Assembly: GCF_038069655.2 (NCBI RefSeq)
Contig: NZ_CP150951.2
Location: 1,321,001 to 1,385,000 of the forward strand
Source of the DNA: Yoonia sp. BS5-3
Lineage (GTDB): Bacteria; Pseudomonadota; Alphaproteobacteria; Rhodobacterales; Rhodobacteraceae
Length of the DNA: 64,000 nucleotides
Reading direction: 5' to 3'
Shown here: positions 26,987 through 35,307 of the stretch, in pieces
Layout of the letters: every line of letters starts with the position of its first letter
Numbering within the stretch: the stretch's first letter is position 1
Position numbers and translations under genes: made by a program
Notes under the pieces: generated by a model
What the model was told of the DNA's origin: nothing
What the model saw: only the letters and a program-made list of their open reading frames with translations
Database searches by the model: none

Positions 26987-27829
26987 ATGAAGTTCCTACG
27001 TTTCGGGCCTATTGGCGAGGAAAAGCCCGGCATCATCGACCAAGACGGCGTGATGCGGGATTTGTCGGCGCATGTGGATGACATCGCGGGTGCAAACCTG
27101 TCTGAGGACAGCCTAAGCGCATTAGGCCAGATCGATCCAACCACGCTACCGAAGGTTCCCGAAAACAGCCGGATCGGCGCCTGCGTTGGCGACATCGGCA
27201 AAGTGATCTGCATCGGCCTGAATTATTCCGACCACGCCGCCGAAAGCGGGATGGCGGTGCCACCGGAACCTGTGATCTTTTTCAAAGCGACAAGTGCGGT
27301 TTGCGGCCCCTACGACAATATTGAGATCCCGCGCGGCTCAAATGAAACCGATTGGGAAGTCGAATTGGCTGTGATCATCGGAAAACACACGAAATACGTT
27401 GATGAGGCCGACGCGATGGATCACGTCGCGGGCTACGCCATTATGAACGATGTCAGCGAGCGCGAATTCCAGCAGCGGCGCTCGGGCCAATGGGTCAAAG
27501 GCAAAAGCTGCGATACCTTCGGGCCCTTGGGGCCATGGCTGGTGACGAAAGACGAAATCGCTGATCCACAGAACCTTGGCATGCGCCTTTCGGTCAATGG
27601 GCACCAATATCAAAACGGTTCAACCGCGACGATGGTGTATAAGGTACCCTTCCTGATCTCATATCTCAGCCAATTCATGTCGCTGCAGCCGGGCGATGTG
27701 ATCTCGACCGGGACGCCTCCGGGGGTTGGGATGGGCCAGGACCCCAAGGTCTATCTGAAACCCGGTGACGTGGTTGAGCTATCCATCGACGGGCTGGGCG
27801 ATCAGCGCCAGAATGTGGAGGCAGGATAA
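26987..27829 (+). CDS. Fumarylacetoacetate hydrolase-family protein
   Basis: A 280-residue member of the FAH superfamily, started at 26987 after TGAGGAG. The metal-site pattern is visible: VICIGLNYSDHAAESG, the paired Glu in DWEVELAVIIGK, the Asp in MNDVSERE, and the loop STGTPPGVGMG. Such enzymes hydrolyse or decarboxylate diketo acids; relatives include 2,4-diketo-3-deoxy-L-fuconate hydrolase and ureidoglycolate lyase. With the neighbouring SDRs and lactonases it probably cleaves the final beta-diketo or keto acid. Exact reaction inferred. Confidence 0.92.
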   Translation: MKFLRFGPIGEEKPGIIDQDGVMRDLSAHVDDIAGANLSEDSLSALGQIDPTTLPKVPENSRIGACVGDIGKVICIGLNYSDHAAESGMAVPPEPVIFFKATSAVCGPYDNIEIPRGSNETDWEVELAVIIGKHTKYVDEADAMDHVAGYAIMNDVSEREFQQRRSGQWVKGKSCDTFGPLGPWLVTKDEIADPQNLGMRLSVNGHQYQNGSTATMVYKVPFLISYLSQFMSLQPGDVISTGTPPGVGMGQDPKVYLKPGDVVELSIDGLGDQRQNVEAG

Positions 27830-28587
27830 TGGGACGTCTGCAAGGGAAACGGGCCGTTGTGACGGCGGCGGGTCAGGGGATCGGCAAGGCGATTGCCGAT
27901 CTTTTCAATGCCGAAGGGGCGCATGTCTTTGCGTCCGACCTGAACGGCGATTTGCTGGCCGGATCGGATTTCGCCGACAAGCAGGTGCTGGACGTCACGG
28001 ATGTAGACGCGATCAATGCTTATGCAAGCCGGGTTGGCGATGTTGATGTGCTGTGCAACATCGCAGGCTTTGTGCATCACGGGACTGTGCTGGATGCCTC
28101 GGATGAGGATTGGGATTTCTCCTTTGATTTGAACGTGAAGTCCATGCACCGGATGATCCGGGCATTCCTGCCCGCGATGCTGAAAGACCGCTCCTCGCCC
28201 CAGCAGCCGGGCGCAAGCATCGTGAACATGTCGTCGGGGGCCTCATCAATCAAAGGGGCACCCAATCGCTATGTCTATGGGGCCTCCAAGGCGGCAGTGA
28301 TCGGCCTGACAAAAGGGGTGGCCGTCGATTTTGCAGGGCAAGGGTTGCGCTGCAACGCGATCTGTCCCGGCACGGTCGAAAGCCCATCCCTGCAAAACCG
28401 GATCGCGGCGCTGGGCGAAGAGTTCGGCAGCGTGGAAAAAGCGCGTGCTGCCTTCGTCGCCCGCCAACCCATGGGCCGAAACGCCAACGCCGATGAGATC
28501 GCGGCCATGGCGCTTTATCTGGCGTCGGACGAGTCGGCCTTTGTGACCGGATCAGAGTTCAAAATCGATGGGGGGTGGACGCTCTAA
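27829..28587 (+). CDS. SDR family oxidoreductase, BDH2/2-keto-3-deoxy-L-fuconate dehydrogenase-like
   Basis: A 252-residue SDR with a distinctive signature set: MGRLQGKRAVVTAAGQGIG at the N-terminus, LCNIAGFVHHGTVLD, WDFSFDLNVKSMHRMI, active-site YGASKAAVIGLTK, and an end ASDESAFVTGSEFKIDGGW. These phrases match the DHRS6/BDH2 and 2-keto-3-deoxy-L-fuconate dehydrogenase group as I remember it. It would oxidise a hydroxy acid. The start overlaps the FAH stop (TAATG), and it is the last gene of the 22-kb train. The fuconate-type assignment is plausible, not proven. Confidence 0.9.
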   Translation: MGRLQGKRAVVTAAGQGIGKAIADLFNAEGAHVFASDLNGDLLAGSDFADKQVLDVTDVDAINAYASRVGDVDVLCNIAGFVHHGTVLDASDEDWDFSFDLNVKSMHRMIRAFLPAMLKDRSSPQQPGASIVNMSSGASSIKGAPNRYVYGASKAAVIGLTKGVAVDFAGQGLRCNAICPGTVESPSLQNRIAALGEEFGSVEKARAAFVARQPMGRNANADEIAAMALYLASDESAFVTGSEFKIDGGWTL

Positions 28588-28730
28588 CACGGCTGGATGG
28601 CCGCCGTTGCAGCCGACACCGGGTAGCGACAAAGGACATGTAATCAAACGGATATTACCTTTCGTCTGCTTTCATTGACTTTGAATTTTGCCCTCGTCAC
28701 GGTCACACCTGATAATGCGGAGGAGCGCTT

Positions 28731-29252
28731 ATGTCAGAGAACAAGACCGGCATAGAACAAGAAGTGACAAGCGCCGTTTTTGCGGCACGTTGGATCATGG
28801 CGCCGATGTATTTGGGCGTTGTCATCAGCTTGGCCTTCCTGACCTTTGTCTTTTGCCGGGAAGTGCTGACATATATACCCGAACTGATCTCCATGACCCA
28901 AGAGGGCGCGCTTGTAATGGCGCTTTCGCTGGTTGAGATGACGCTGGGGATCAACCTGCTCTTGGTCATTCTGGTGGTAAGTTACCAAAGCTTTATCGTG
29001 AATTTGCGGCCATCTTCGGAAGGCTTCGCAAAAAGCAACGCGATCGATCTGGCCGGCCTGAAGTCCAAGCTGATTGCGGCCTTGATCGCGATCACCGGGA
29101 TCAACCTGCTCAAACGATTTTTAGAAGTAGGTGGCGGTGCAGTTGAATATGGCGGGGCCGAGCTGTTCTGGTTCATCGCCGTTTTCATGAGCTTCGTAAT
29201 CGCGTGGGTGATGCTTGCGGCCATCTCCTGGCTGACCACGGGCAAAGGCTAA
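28731..29252 (+). CDS. UPF0114 (YqhA) family membrane protein
   Basis: A 173-residue inner-membrane protein with three to four hydrophobic segments. The YqhA pattern is clear: ARWIMAPMYLGVVISL near the N-terminus, EGALVMALSLVEMTLGINLL in the middle, and LKSKLIAALIAITGINLLKRF. The function of the family is not established. It is preceded by GGAGG and a 143-base gap after the catabolic train, so it is likely a separate unit. Confidence 0.92.
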   Translation: MSENKTGIEQEVTSAVFAARWIMAPMYLGVVISLAFLTFVFCREVLTYIPELISMTQEGALVMALSLVEMTLGINLLLVILVVSYQSFIVNLRPSSEGFAKSNAIDLAGLKSKLIAALIAITGINLLKRFLEVGGGAVEYGGAELFWFIAVFMSFVIAWVMLAAISWLTTGKG

Positions 29253-29275
29253 GCGGTATATCCTTGATCACGTGT

Positions 29276-29294
29276 AGACAGCGTCACGCTGTCT
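29276..29294 (+). other. Intergenic hairpin
   Basis: AGACAGCG (29276-29283) and CGCTGTCT (29287-29294) form an 8-bp stem with a TCA loop between the UPF0114 and TauE genes. No T-run follows; it could be a weak terminator or an operator. Confidence 0.5.
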
Positions 29295-29366
29295 GACTAC
29301 ATCTGCTTGATGACAGTTGGGCGCCCTGCATGCAGCGGGCCCGAGGCGCAAGCATCCCTTCATCAG

Positions 29367-30137
29367 ATGCGGGCACATCCGATCGGAGCGGATATTTTGG
29401 ATTTTTGGATCGTAGCAAGCCTCGCGGCGTTCTTTATGGGGCTGTCGAAAGGTGGGATGCCAATCATTGCGATGCTGTCCGTGCCGCTGATGGCCTTGAT
29501 CATGGATCCAGCGCTGGCCGCGGGTCTGCTCTTACCGATCTATATCGTGGCGGATTGGTATACGATCTACCTGTTCAGAAAGGCCTTTTCGGTACGCAAT
29601 CTGAAAATCCTGATCCCAGCTGCTTTTGTCGGCGTGGTAATCGGCTTTTTGTCCGTCTCTCACGTGCCTGCAAATGCGCTCAAGCTCTTGCTGGCTGCAA
29701 TCGGGATCTATTTTGTCACCGATTCCGTTTTCAAACGGTTGCGACGCAAACAAAGCCCCGCGCGTCCGGCAGATGTGCCAAGGGGGGCGTTCTGGGGAAC
29801 GGTAGCCGGGCTGACCAGCTATATCGCGCATTCGGGCGGGCCACCCTACCAAGTCTACATTCTGCCGCAAAAGCTGGACAAGATGACCTATCTTGGCACC
29901 ACGGCGATCTTGTTTGCTTGCATCAACCTGATGAAAGTGGGCCCGTATATCTGGGCGGGCCAGCTAACATGGGACAGCTTCACACAATCACTTTGGTTAG
30001 CGCCCATGGCGCTTTTCGGCGCATGGAGCGGCGCACGTATCTCCAAGATATTGCCCGAGCGGATATTCTATCTTCTGATCGAAACCGCCTTGGGGCTGAT
30101 GTCGCTAAAACTGCTTTATGAGGGGCTGACCGGCTAG
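29367..30137 (+). CDS. TauE/SafE family sulfite/organic anion exporter
   Basis: A membrane protein of about 256 residues with eight hydrophobic segments. Family landmarks are AAFFMGLSKGGMPIIAML near the N-terminus and the second-half repeat GTVAGLTSYIAHSGGPPYQVY. TauE/SafE proteins export sulfite, sulfoacetate or related anions. The start is uncertain: ATG at 29367 has no clear ribosome site, while a TTG at 29397 has GGAG at a good distance and directly begins the first membrane helix. No sulfonate-degradation genes are nearby, so the exported anion is unknown. Confidence 0.88.
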   Translation: MRAHPIGADILDFWIVASLAAFFMGLSKGGMPIIAMLSVPLMALIMDPALAAGLLLPIYIVADWYTIYLFRKAFSVRNLKILIPAAFVGVVIGFLSVSHVPANALKLLLAAIGIYFVTDSVFKRLRRKQSPARPADVPRGAFWGTVAGLTSYIAHSGGPPYQVYILPQKLDKMTYLGTTAILFACINLMKVGPYIWAGQLTWDSFTQSLWLAPMALFGAWSGARISKILPERIFYLLIETALGLMSLKLLYEGLTG

Positions 30138-30158
30138 GAAACCCGCCTGAGCTTGGGA

Positions 30159-30521
30159 TCACTGCAATCTAAACGACGCAGATTGGCCGACGCCGCGATC
30201 AACGGTAAAGCGCAATGTGTCATCACCCCGCGCCTCGACCAGTTGGCAGTTATAGGGGATCACATCATTGCCCCAGCTCATTTCGCGGCAAAAATACCCG
30301 TCCTGCCAGCTCCATGATCCCGCGATGTCCCAGCCCAAAGCAGCCCCGGCAATTTGGCCATCACCAGAAACGGTCAGGCGCACGCCATAAAGCCGGTTCC
30401 GCAGCTCTTTGCCTTGGATCAGGGACACGAATGTGGCCTGATCTTTGATGGGAACATAGCTATCGGCGGATGCTGGCGCCGCGAAGACAGCGATGAGCAG
30501 GGCTATTAATGTATGTTTCAT
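30159..30521 (-). CDS. Small secreted protein of unknown function, next to dapB
   Basis: A 120-residue protein with a clear signal peptide (MKHTLIALLIAVFAAPASAD). The mature part has IKDQATFVSLIQGKELRN, then beta-rich GDGQIAGAALGWDIAGSWSW, and two Cys (FCREM and NCQLV) that could form a disulfide. I do not recognise the family; similar small proteins beside dapB in related genomes have sometimes been given the dapB name by mistake, and this one lacks any dehydrogenase motif. It is likely periplasmic. Confidence 0.75.
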   Translation of the reverse strand: MKHTLIALLIAVFAAPASADSYVPIKDQATFVSLIQGKELRNRLYGVRLTVSGDGQIAGAALGWDIAGSWSWQDGYFCREMSWGNDVIPYNCQLVEARGDDTLRFTVDRGVGQSASFRLQ

Positions 30522-30604
30522 CAGAGCACCTCATTGGTTTGAGAATACTCCTCTTACGTTGCCAAGACCCGATTGGTTCACTTCGGATGCTGGGTTCTCG
30601 GATG

Positions 30605-31414
30605 CTACAGGCCCAGAACGTCCAGCATATCATATTCACCCGGGCGTTTGTCCTGGCCCCAAAGGGCGGCCTTCACCGCGCCGCCTGCAAACAGCGCACG
30701 ATCTGTTGCCATGTGGCGCAGCACGATACGTTCGCCATGACCTGCAAACAGAACATCATGCTCGCCGACGATATCGCCGCCACGAATGGCGCTGAAGCCG
30801 ATATCACCTTTTTTGCGCGCACCGGTTATGCCGTTGCGGCCACTGTCACTGACATCGTTCAAAGAAACACCGCGACCTTCGGCAGCGGCCTCGCCCAACA
30901 TCAGCGCTGTGCCCGATGGGGCATCTACCTTTTGATTATGATGGGATTCGATGACTTCAATATCGAAATCCTCATCAAGCGCGGCAGCAACCTGCTTGGT
31001 AAGCTTCACCAGCAGGTTCACGCCCAGTGACATATTTCCGGCACGCACGATAACGGCATGACGGGCCGCCGCATTGATCGCTTTCAGATCATTATCTGTC
31101 AGGCCGGTTGTGCCGATCACATGAACGGCACGGGCCTGGGCCGCCAGCCCGGCAAAATCGACAGTTGCGGCGGGGGTGGTGAAATCGATGACAGCTTGGG
31201 CCTTGGCAAAGGCCTCAAGCGGATCACTGGTGACGGGGACATCAACAGGCTGACCGCCCATGGCGACGCCAATATCAAGGCCCTGCCAGTCATGGCCATC
31301 GCGGACCAACGCGCCAACTAGGCGGCATTTGTCAGACGCCAGCACTGATTTTATCAACATCTGGCCCATACGGCCTGATGCACCCGTAATCACGATGCCG
31401 GGAATGTCTGACAT
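30605..31414 (-). CDS. dapB: 4-hydroxy-tetrahydrodipicolinate reductase
   Basis: A 269-residue DapB, catalysing the NAD(P)H-dependent reduction step of lysine/diaminopimelate synthesis in the cytoplasm. Landmarks are the N-terminal cofactor loop [30 protein letters not shown], the substrate-binding signature [19 protein letters not shown], and [13 protein letters not shown]. Length is normal. It is divergent from rbfA across a 99-base gap. Confidence 0.97.
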   Translation of the reverse strand: MSDIPGIVITGASGRMGQMLIKSVLASDKCRLVGALVRDGHDWQGLDIGVAMGGQPVDVPVTSDPLEAFAKAQAVIDFTTPAATVDFAGLAAQARAVHVIGTTGLTDNDLKAINAAARHAVIVRAGNMSLGVNLLVKLTKQVAAALDEDFDIEVIESHHNQKVDAPSGTALMLGEAAAEGRGVSLNDVSDSGRNGITGARKKGDIGFSAIRGGDIVGEHDVLFAGHGERIVLRHMATDRALFAGGAVKAALWGQDKRPGEYDMLDVLGL

Positions 31415-31513
31415 GGTTTTGCTCCTTGATGGTTTGGGCTGTCTTTAGCGGCGGTTTGTCTCGGACGCAAAGGCTTGCTTGGCATCGGTGCGCGCAAGGC
31501 GTAAACGGATGAT

Positions 31514-31909
31514 ATGGCTAAGAACGCAAATCGTGATGGGAAGGCCCCGACGCAGCGCATGTTGCGGGTGGGCGAAATGATACGCCGGACCCTTTCGGAA
31601 ATCCTGCAACGGGGTGACGTGCATGATGACGAACTGGCGCGGATGTCGATTACGGTCGGCGAAGTGCGGATGTCACCGGATCTGCGTATCGCAACGGCAT
31701 TTGTACTGCCCTTGGGTGGGCAGGGCAAAGACGAAGCGCTCGCAGCGCTGCGCCGGAACCAGCATGAGGTGCGGCATCTGGTCGTGAAAGGCGGCACGAT
31801 GAAATTCGCGCCCGAACTGCGTTTCCAGATCGATGGGACCTATGACCAAATGGATGCGACCCGCGCGCTGCTCGCGGATGAGCATGTACGTCAGGATCTT
31901 GACGATTGA
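31514..31909 (+). CDS. rbfA: Ribosome-binding factor A
   Basis: A 131-residue RbfA that assists late maturation of the 30S subunit by binding near helix 1 of 16S rRNA. It shows the KH-like fold pattern with QRMLRVGEMIRRTLSEILQRG at the start and ITVGEVRMSPDLRIATAFVLPLG in the core, ending MKFAPELRFQID. Its stop overlaps the next ATG (TGATG). Confidence 0.96.
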   Translation: MAKNANRDGKAPTQRMLRVGEMIRRTLSEILQRGDVHDDELARMSITVGEVRMSPDLRIATAFVLPLGGQGKDEALAALRRNQHEVRHLVVKGGTMKFAPELRFQIDGTYDQMDATRALLADEHVRQDLDD

Positions 31910-32628
31910 TGCGCTGGATCGCGGTTGCGCTTCTGTATCTGATGGCGGCACCGGCGCTTGCAGTCACCTGCGAAGACGTTCGGTTCGAAGGCAAACGCTT
32001 TACAACCTGCACTGTCGATGCCGTTTCAGAAACATTGCGGCTTTTTCACCGGGATGCGCAGGGCGAGGTTCTCGGCAGCTTTCGGGCGATCAACGCCGAT
32101 TTGGATGACAAACAGCTGTTGTTCGCAATGAATGCGGGGATGTATCACGAAGATCGGTCTCCGGTTGGGCATTACGTGGAAAACGGGGTCGAGACGATGC
32201 ACGTTATCCCCAATGCGGGGCCCGGTAATTTCGGGTTGCTGCCAAATGGGGTGTTTTGCATCAACGACGACAGCGCGCAGGTCTATGAAACGAGGGCGTT
32301 CATAGATCAAGCGCCTGCATGCCGGGATGCGACGCAGTCAGGGCCGATGCTGGTGATTGACGGCGCGCTGCATCCACGGTTTCTGCCGGACAGTACGTCG
32401 CGCTTTATTCGCAACGGCGTCGGGACAAACGCTGACGGAACGCAAGCCGTCTTTGCTATCTCAAATGAACGGGTCAGTTTTCACGAATTCGGCAGGCTGT
32501 TCCGGGACTACCTGCAATTGCCAAACGCACTTTACTTCGATGGAAAAGTGTCGCGACTACATGCACCAGCGCTCGGGCGGTCGGATGTTGGTTTTCAACT
32601 TGGGCCAATCGTTGGTGTCGTACGTTAG
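31909..32628 (+). CDS. Phosphodiester glycosidase (NAGPA/DUF2233) family protein
   Basis: A 239-residue secreted protein with a signal peptide (MRWIAVALLYLMAAPALA). The domain pattern is FAMNAGMYHEDRSPVGHYVENG, GPGNFGLLPNGVFC, ATQSGPMLVIDG and DYLQLPNALYFDG, typical of the family that includes the mannose-6-phosphate uncovering enzyme and bacterial YigE-like proteins. It probably acts on a phosphodiester-linked sugar in the periplasm; substrate unknown. The ATG at 31909 overlaps the rbfA stop. Confidence 0.9.
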   Translation: MRWIAVALLYLMAAPALAVTCEDVRFEGKRFTTCTVDAVSETLRLFHRDAQGEVLGSFRAINADLDDKQLLFAMNAGMYHEDRSPVGHYVENGVETMHVIPNAGPGNFGLLPNGVFCINDDSAQVYETRAFIDQAPACRDATQSGPMLVIDGALHPRFLPDSTSRFIRNGVGTNADGTQAVFAISNERVSFHEFGRLFRDYLQLPNALYFDGKVSRLHAPALGRSDVGFQLGPIVGVVR

Positions 32629-32630
32629 GG

Positions 32631-33056
32631 TCAGGGAAATCCTGTTTCGCTAACCACTATATCCAGGATGCGCTGCACACTGGGGCTTTGTGGCAAAGCT
32701 GCGGCCTGGTCCGGCGTCAACCATTTCGCGTCGGCGGCATCATCGGCAGCGACGGGAACACCGCTTTCATACCTGCAAACTACGACGGCCAAAAGAAAAT
32801 GATGGGTGATGGTGCCAGCATCGTCATGCGTAATGGCATCGACATTTGTTAGATAATGCAGCGGGGTGGCGACAATACCGGTTTCTTCGCGCAATTCGCG
32901 GGCGGCAGCCTCCAGCGCAGTTTCGCCCAGCTCAACATGGCCGCCAGGAAAACCCCAGGTTCCGGCATTTGGCGCTTTGCGGCGTTGGACCAACAGGAAC
33001 TTGCCATCATGATAAACGACAGCAATTGCGCCGAGTTTTGGGGTCAGTTTGCTCAT
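32631..33056 (-). CDS. Nudix hydrolase
   Basis: A 141-residue Nudix enzyme with a full Nudix box [20 protein letters not shown] followed by ETG. It opens with [20 protein letters not shown], usual for NTP/ADP-ribose-type members. It hydrolyses a nucleoside diphosphate linked to another moiety. Its gene converges with the phosphodiester glycosidase gene, with two bases between the stop codons. Substrate unknown. Confidence 0.93.
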   Translation of the reverse strand: MSKLTPKLGAIAVVYHDGKFLLVQRRKAPNAGTWGFPGGHVELGETALEAAARELREETGIVATPLHYLTNVDAITHDDAGTITHHFLLAVVVCRYESGVPVAADDAADAKWLTPDQAAALPQSPSVQRILDIVVSETGFP

Positions 33057-33162
33057 GATTGCAGGCTATGGCGGCCACTTGCCCAGGTAAAGCACCTTTG
33101 CCCTTGGCCTTCGCCATGATTGCGCACATATAGAGACCAACAACTCATGAAGGAGACGGACC

Positions 33163-34074
33163 ATGCTGGAATTGGATGCGACCCCAAACGCCCCCGCTGA
33201 CCTGATCAAAGACAGCGACGATGCGCAATTTGCCAAAGATGTCATTGAGGCATCGCAAAGCGTTCCGGTCATCGTGGATTTCTGGGCGCCATGGTGCGGA
33301 CCATGCAAAACGCTTGGGCCCGCGATTGAAGCTGCCGTGACCAAGGCGGGTGGCGCGGTCAAGCTGGTCAAGATCGATGTGGATGCGAACCAGGCTTATG
33401 CCAGCCAATTGCAGGTACAATCTATTCCAACGGTCTATGCGTTTTATCAGGGGCGCCCGGTGGACGGTTTTCAAGGCGCGCTGCCGCCATCGGAAATTGA
33501 TGCTTTTGTGGAAAAGATCGCGGCCATGGGCGGCGGTGCTGCTGATGACGGGTTAGGCGCTGCGATCGAAGCGGCCGAACAGATGTTGGCTGAAGGGGCT
33601 GCTGCGGATGCGGCCGAAACCTTTGCCGCCATCTTGCAGGAAGACCCGGCAAATGCGGCAGCCTATGCCGGTTTGGTCAGCGCATATCTGGCACTAGATG
33701 ACGTCGATCAGGCCGAGGCGATCTTGAACGGCGCACCTGCTGAAATTTCAACCGACCCGCTGCTTGAGGCGGTGCATGCGCAAATCACCTTGGCGCGCGA
33801 AGCCGCAAAGGCAGGTCCAGTGGGCGATTTGCAGGCGGCAGTCGACAGTAACCCGGACGATCATCAGGCACGTTTCGATCTGGCAACAGCGCTTCACGCA
33901 AGCGGAGAGGTGGAAGAGGCCGTTGCCCAATTGCTCGAACTTTTCCGCAGGGATCGCGAATGGAATGATGGGGCGGCGAAAACACAGCTTTTCACCATTT
34001 TTGATGCACGCGAAGCCAAGGATCCGATTGTTCTGAACGGGCGCAGAAAGCTGTCATCATTGATATTTGCCTGA
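33163..34074 (+). CDS. Thioredoxin-TPR protein (CnoX/YbbN-like)
   Basis: A 303-residue protein with an N-terminal thioredoxin domain (WAPWCGPCK, C45 and C48) and a C-terminal TPR region (about 125-300) with helical pairs such as AETFAAILQEDPANAAAYAG. The architecture matches CnoX/YbbN redox chaperones; unlike E. coli YbbN (SxxC), the CxxC pair is intact, so it can act as an oxidoreductase. It has a GAAGGAGAC-like ribosome site. Lon-domain and Trm112 genes follow in what looks like one operon. Confidence 0.93.
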   Translation: MLELDATPNAPADLIKDSDDAQFAKDVIEASQSVPVIVDFWAPWCGPCKTLGPAIEAAVTKAGGAVKLVKIDVDANQAYASQLQVQSIPTVYAFYQGRPVDGFQGALPPSEIDAFVEKIAAMGGGAADDGLGAAIEAAEQMLAEGAAADAAETFAAILQEDPANAAAYAGLVSAYLALDDVDQAEAILNGAPAEISTDPLLEAVHAQITLAREAAKAGPVGDLQAAVDSNPDDHQARFDLATALHASGEVEEAVAQLLELFRRDREWNDGAAKTQLFTIFDAREAKDPIVLNGRRKLSSLIFA

Positions 34075-34101
34075 TGGGCGGAACGACCTACGTTCTGATC
34101 A

Positions 34102-34743
34102 ATGATAACATCAAAAGACCTGCCAGATATCATTCCGGTTTTTCCCCTGCCCGGGGCGCTGCTGCTGCCGCGCTCCCGGCTGCCGCTGCATTTGTTTGAA
34201 CCGCGCTATCTGGCGATGCTGGATGATGTCCTGAAAACGCCATCGCGGCTGATTGGGATGGTGCAGCCCTACGAGGCGCCCGGCTCGGAAAAAAAGCTGC
34301 ACACGATTGGCTGCGCTGGCAAATTGACCGCTTTCTCTGAAACCGAAGATGGGCGCTACATGATCACGCTATCAGGGGCTTCTCGCTTCCGGATCGTCGA
34401 AGAGGTGGACGGGTTCACACCGTACCGGCGATGCAAAGTGAATTGGCAAGGGTTTGACCGCGATCTTGGACCAGCTGAAAAAGACCATGGCTTCGACCGG
34501 ACACGTTTCATGGAAGCGTTGGGGCGGTATTTGAAAGATCAGGGCCTTGCCACTGATTGGGAAAGCCTCAGCGAGGCCGATGATGAGCTGCTGATCAATT
34601 CCCTTTCCACGCTGTGCCCGTTTGACGCCGAAGACAAACAGGCGCTTCTTGAGGCACCATCTCTGTCGACCCGCCGCGAGACATTGATGACCCTGATCGA
34701 ATTTTCCCTCCGCGGCGGCAATGGTGAAGAGGTCATGCAATGA
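34102..34743 (+). CDS. Lon substrate-binding-domain protein
   Basis: A 213-residue protein consisting only of the N-terminal (LAN/PUA-like) domain of Lon: [20 protein letters not shown] then [13 protein letters not shown], and [20 protein letters not shown]. It has no ATPase or protease domain. Its exact role is not established; it may sort or bind unfolded clients. It lies between the thioredoxin-TPR gene and the Trm112 gene, with an ATGA overlap to the latter. Confidence 0.92.
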   Translation: MITSKDLPDIIPVFPLPGALLLPRSRLPLHLFEPRYLAMLDDVLKTPSRLIGMVQPYEAPGSEKKLHTIGCAGKLTAFSETEDGRYMITLSGASRFRIVEEVDGFTPYRRCKVNWQGFDRDLGPAEKDHGFDRTRFMEALGRYLKDQGLATDWESLSEADDELLINSLSTLCPFDAEDKQALLEAPSLSTRRETLMTLIEFSLRGGNGEEVMQ

Positions 34744-34919
34744 ACGAACCGGAATTCGACCCCAAAATGCTTGAGGCACTGGTGTGCCCAATGACCCAAG
34801 GCAGTCTGGAATACGACGCCGAGAAACAAGAGCTGATCTCAAAATCCGGCAATTACGCCTTCCCAATCCGCAACGGTATCCCGGTGATGTTGATTGACGA
34901 GGCGCGGCAGCTCGACTGA
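34740..34919 (+). CDS. Trm112 family protein (YcaR-like)
   Basis: A 59-residue protein, [20 protein letters not shown] at the start, with [20 protein letters not shown] in its second half, the pattern of the Trm112/UPF0434 family. Members are small, often zinc-binding partners or activators of methyltransferases; only one Cys remains here, as in many bacterial members. The ATG overlaps the stop of the Lon-domain gene. Confidence 0.9.
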   Translation: MNEPEFDPKMLEALVCPMTQGSLEYDAEKQELISKSGNYAFPIRNGIPVMLIDEARQLD

Positions 34920-34981
34920 CCTGCGTTTACTCTTTCTTGATATTTCCGGTTTTTGTTGGCCGAAAAGATGATGGGGTGCCG

Positions 34982-35239
34982 ATGGTCCGCAAATTACATC
35001 CAGCTGATGAATTGGCACTGATCCACGAAGATCTGCGCAGGCTTAAGGCGCGCGAGGCGTTCTTGCGCAATGGTTTTCTGCGCGACAAGCTGCCCAAGCG
35101 GGGGTCAGATGCTTTGGTTGAGGTCAAGACATTGCGGTCCCGTGTGCTGCGGCAAGATAAACTGCCGGACGCTATCCGGGATGATCCGCAATATTGGGAA
35201 GAACGGCGACTGACACAGGTACAAGTGCGCAACTTGTAG
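34982..35239 (+). CDS. Hypothetical protein
   Basis: An 85-residue, charged, alpha-helical protein (ATG at 34982; a start 45 bases upstream is possible). It reads HPADELALIHEDLRRLKARE and LRNGFLRDKLPKRGSDALVE, then a C-terminal DDPQYWEERRLTQVQVR. No membrane segment or signal peptide. I do not recognise the family. It sits between Trm112 and the dctB-like kinase gene. Confidence 0.6.
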   Translation: MVRKLHPADELALIHEDLRRLKAREAFLRNGFLRDKLPKRGSDALVEVKTLRSRVLRQDKLPDAIRDDPQYWEERRLTQVQVRNL

Positions 35240-35307
35240 TCGTTAAGGCTGGCAGCTTAGGAACTGCCGCGCTTGATTTTTGCCAAGATACCCTTCAGAT
35301 CATCGGC

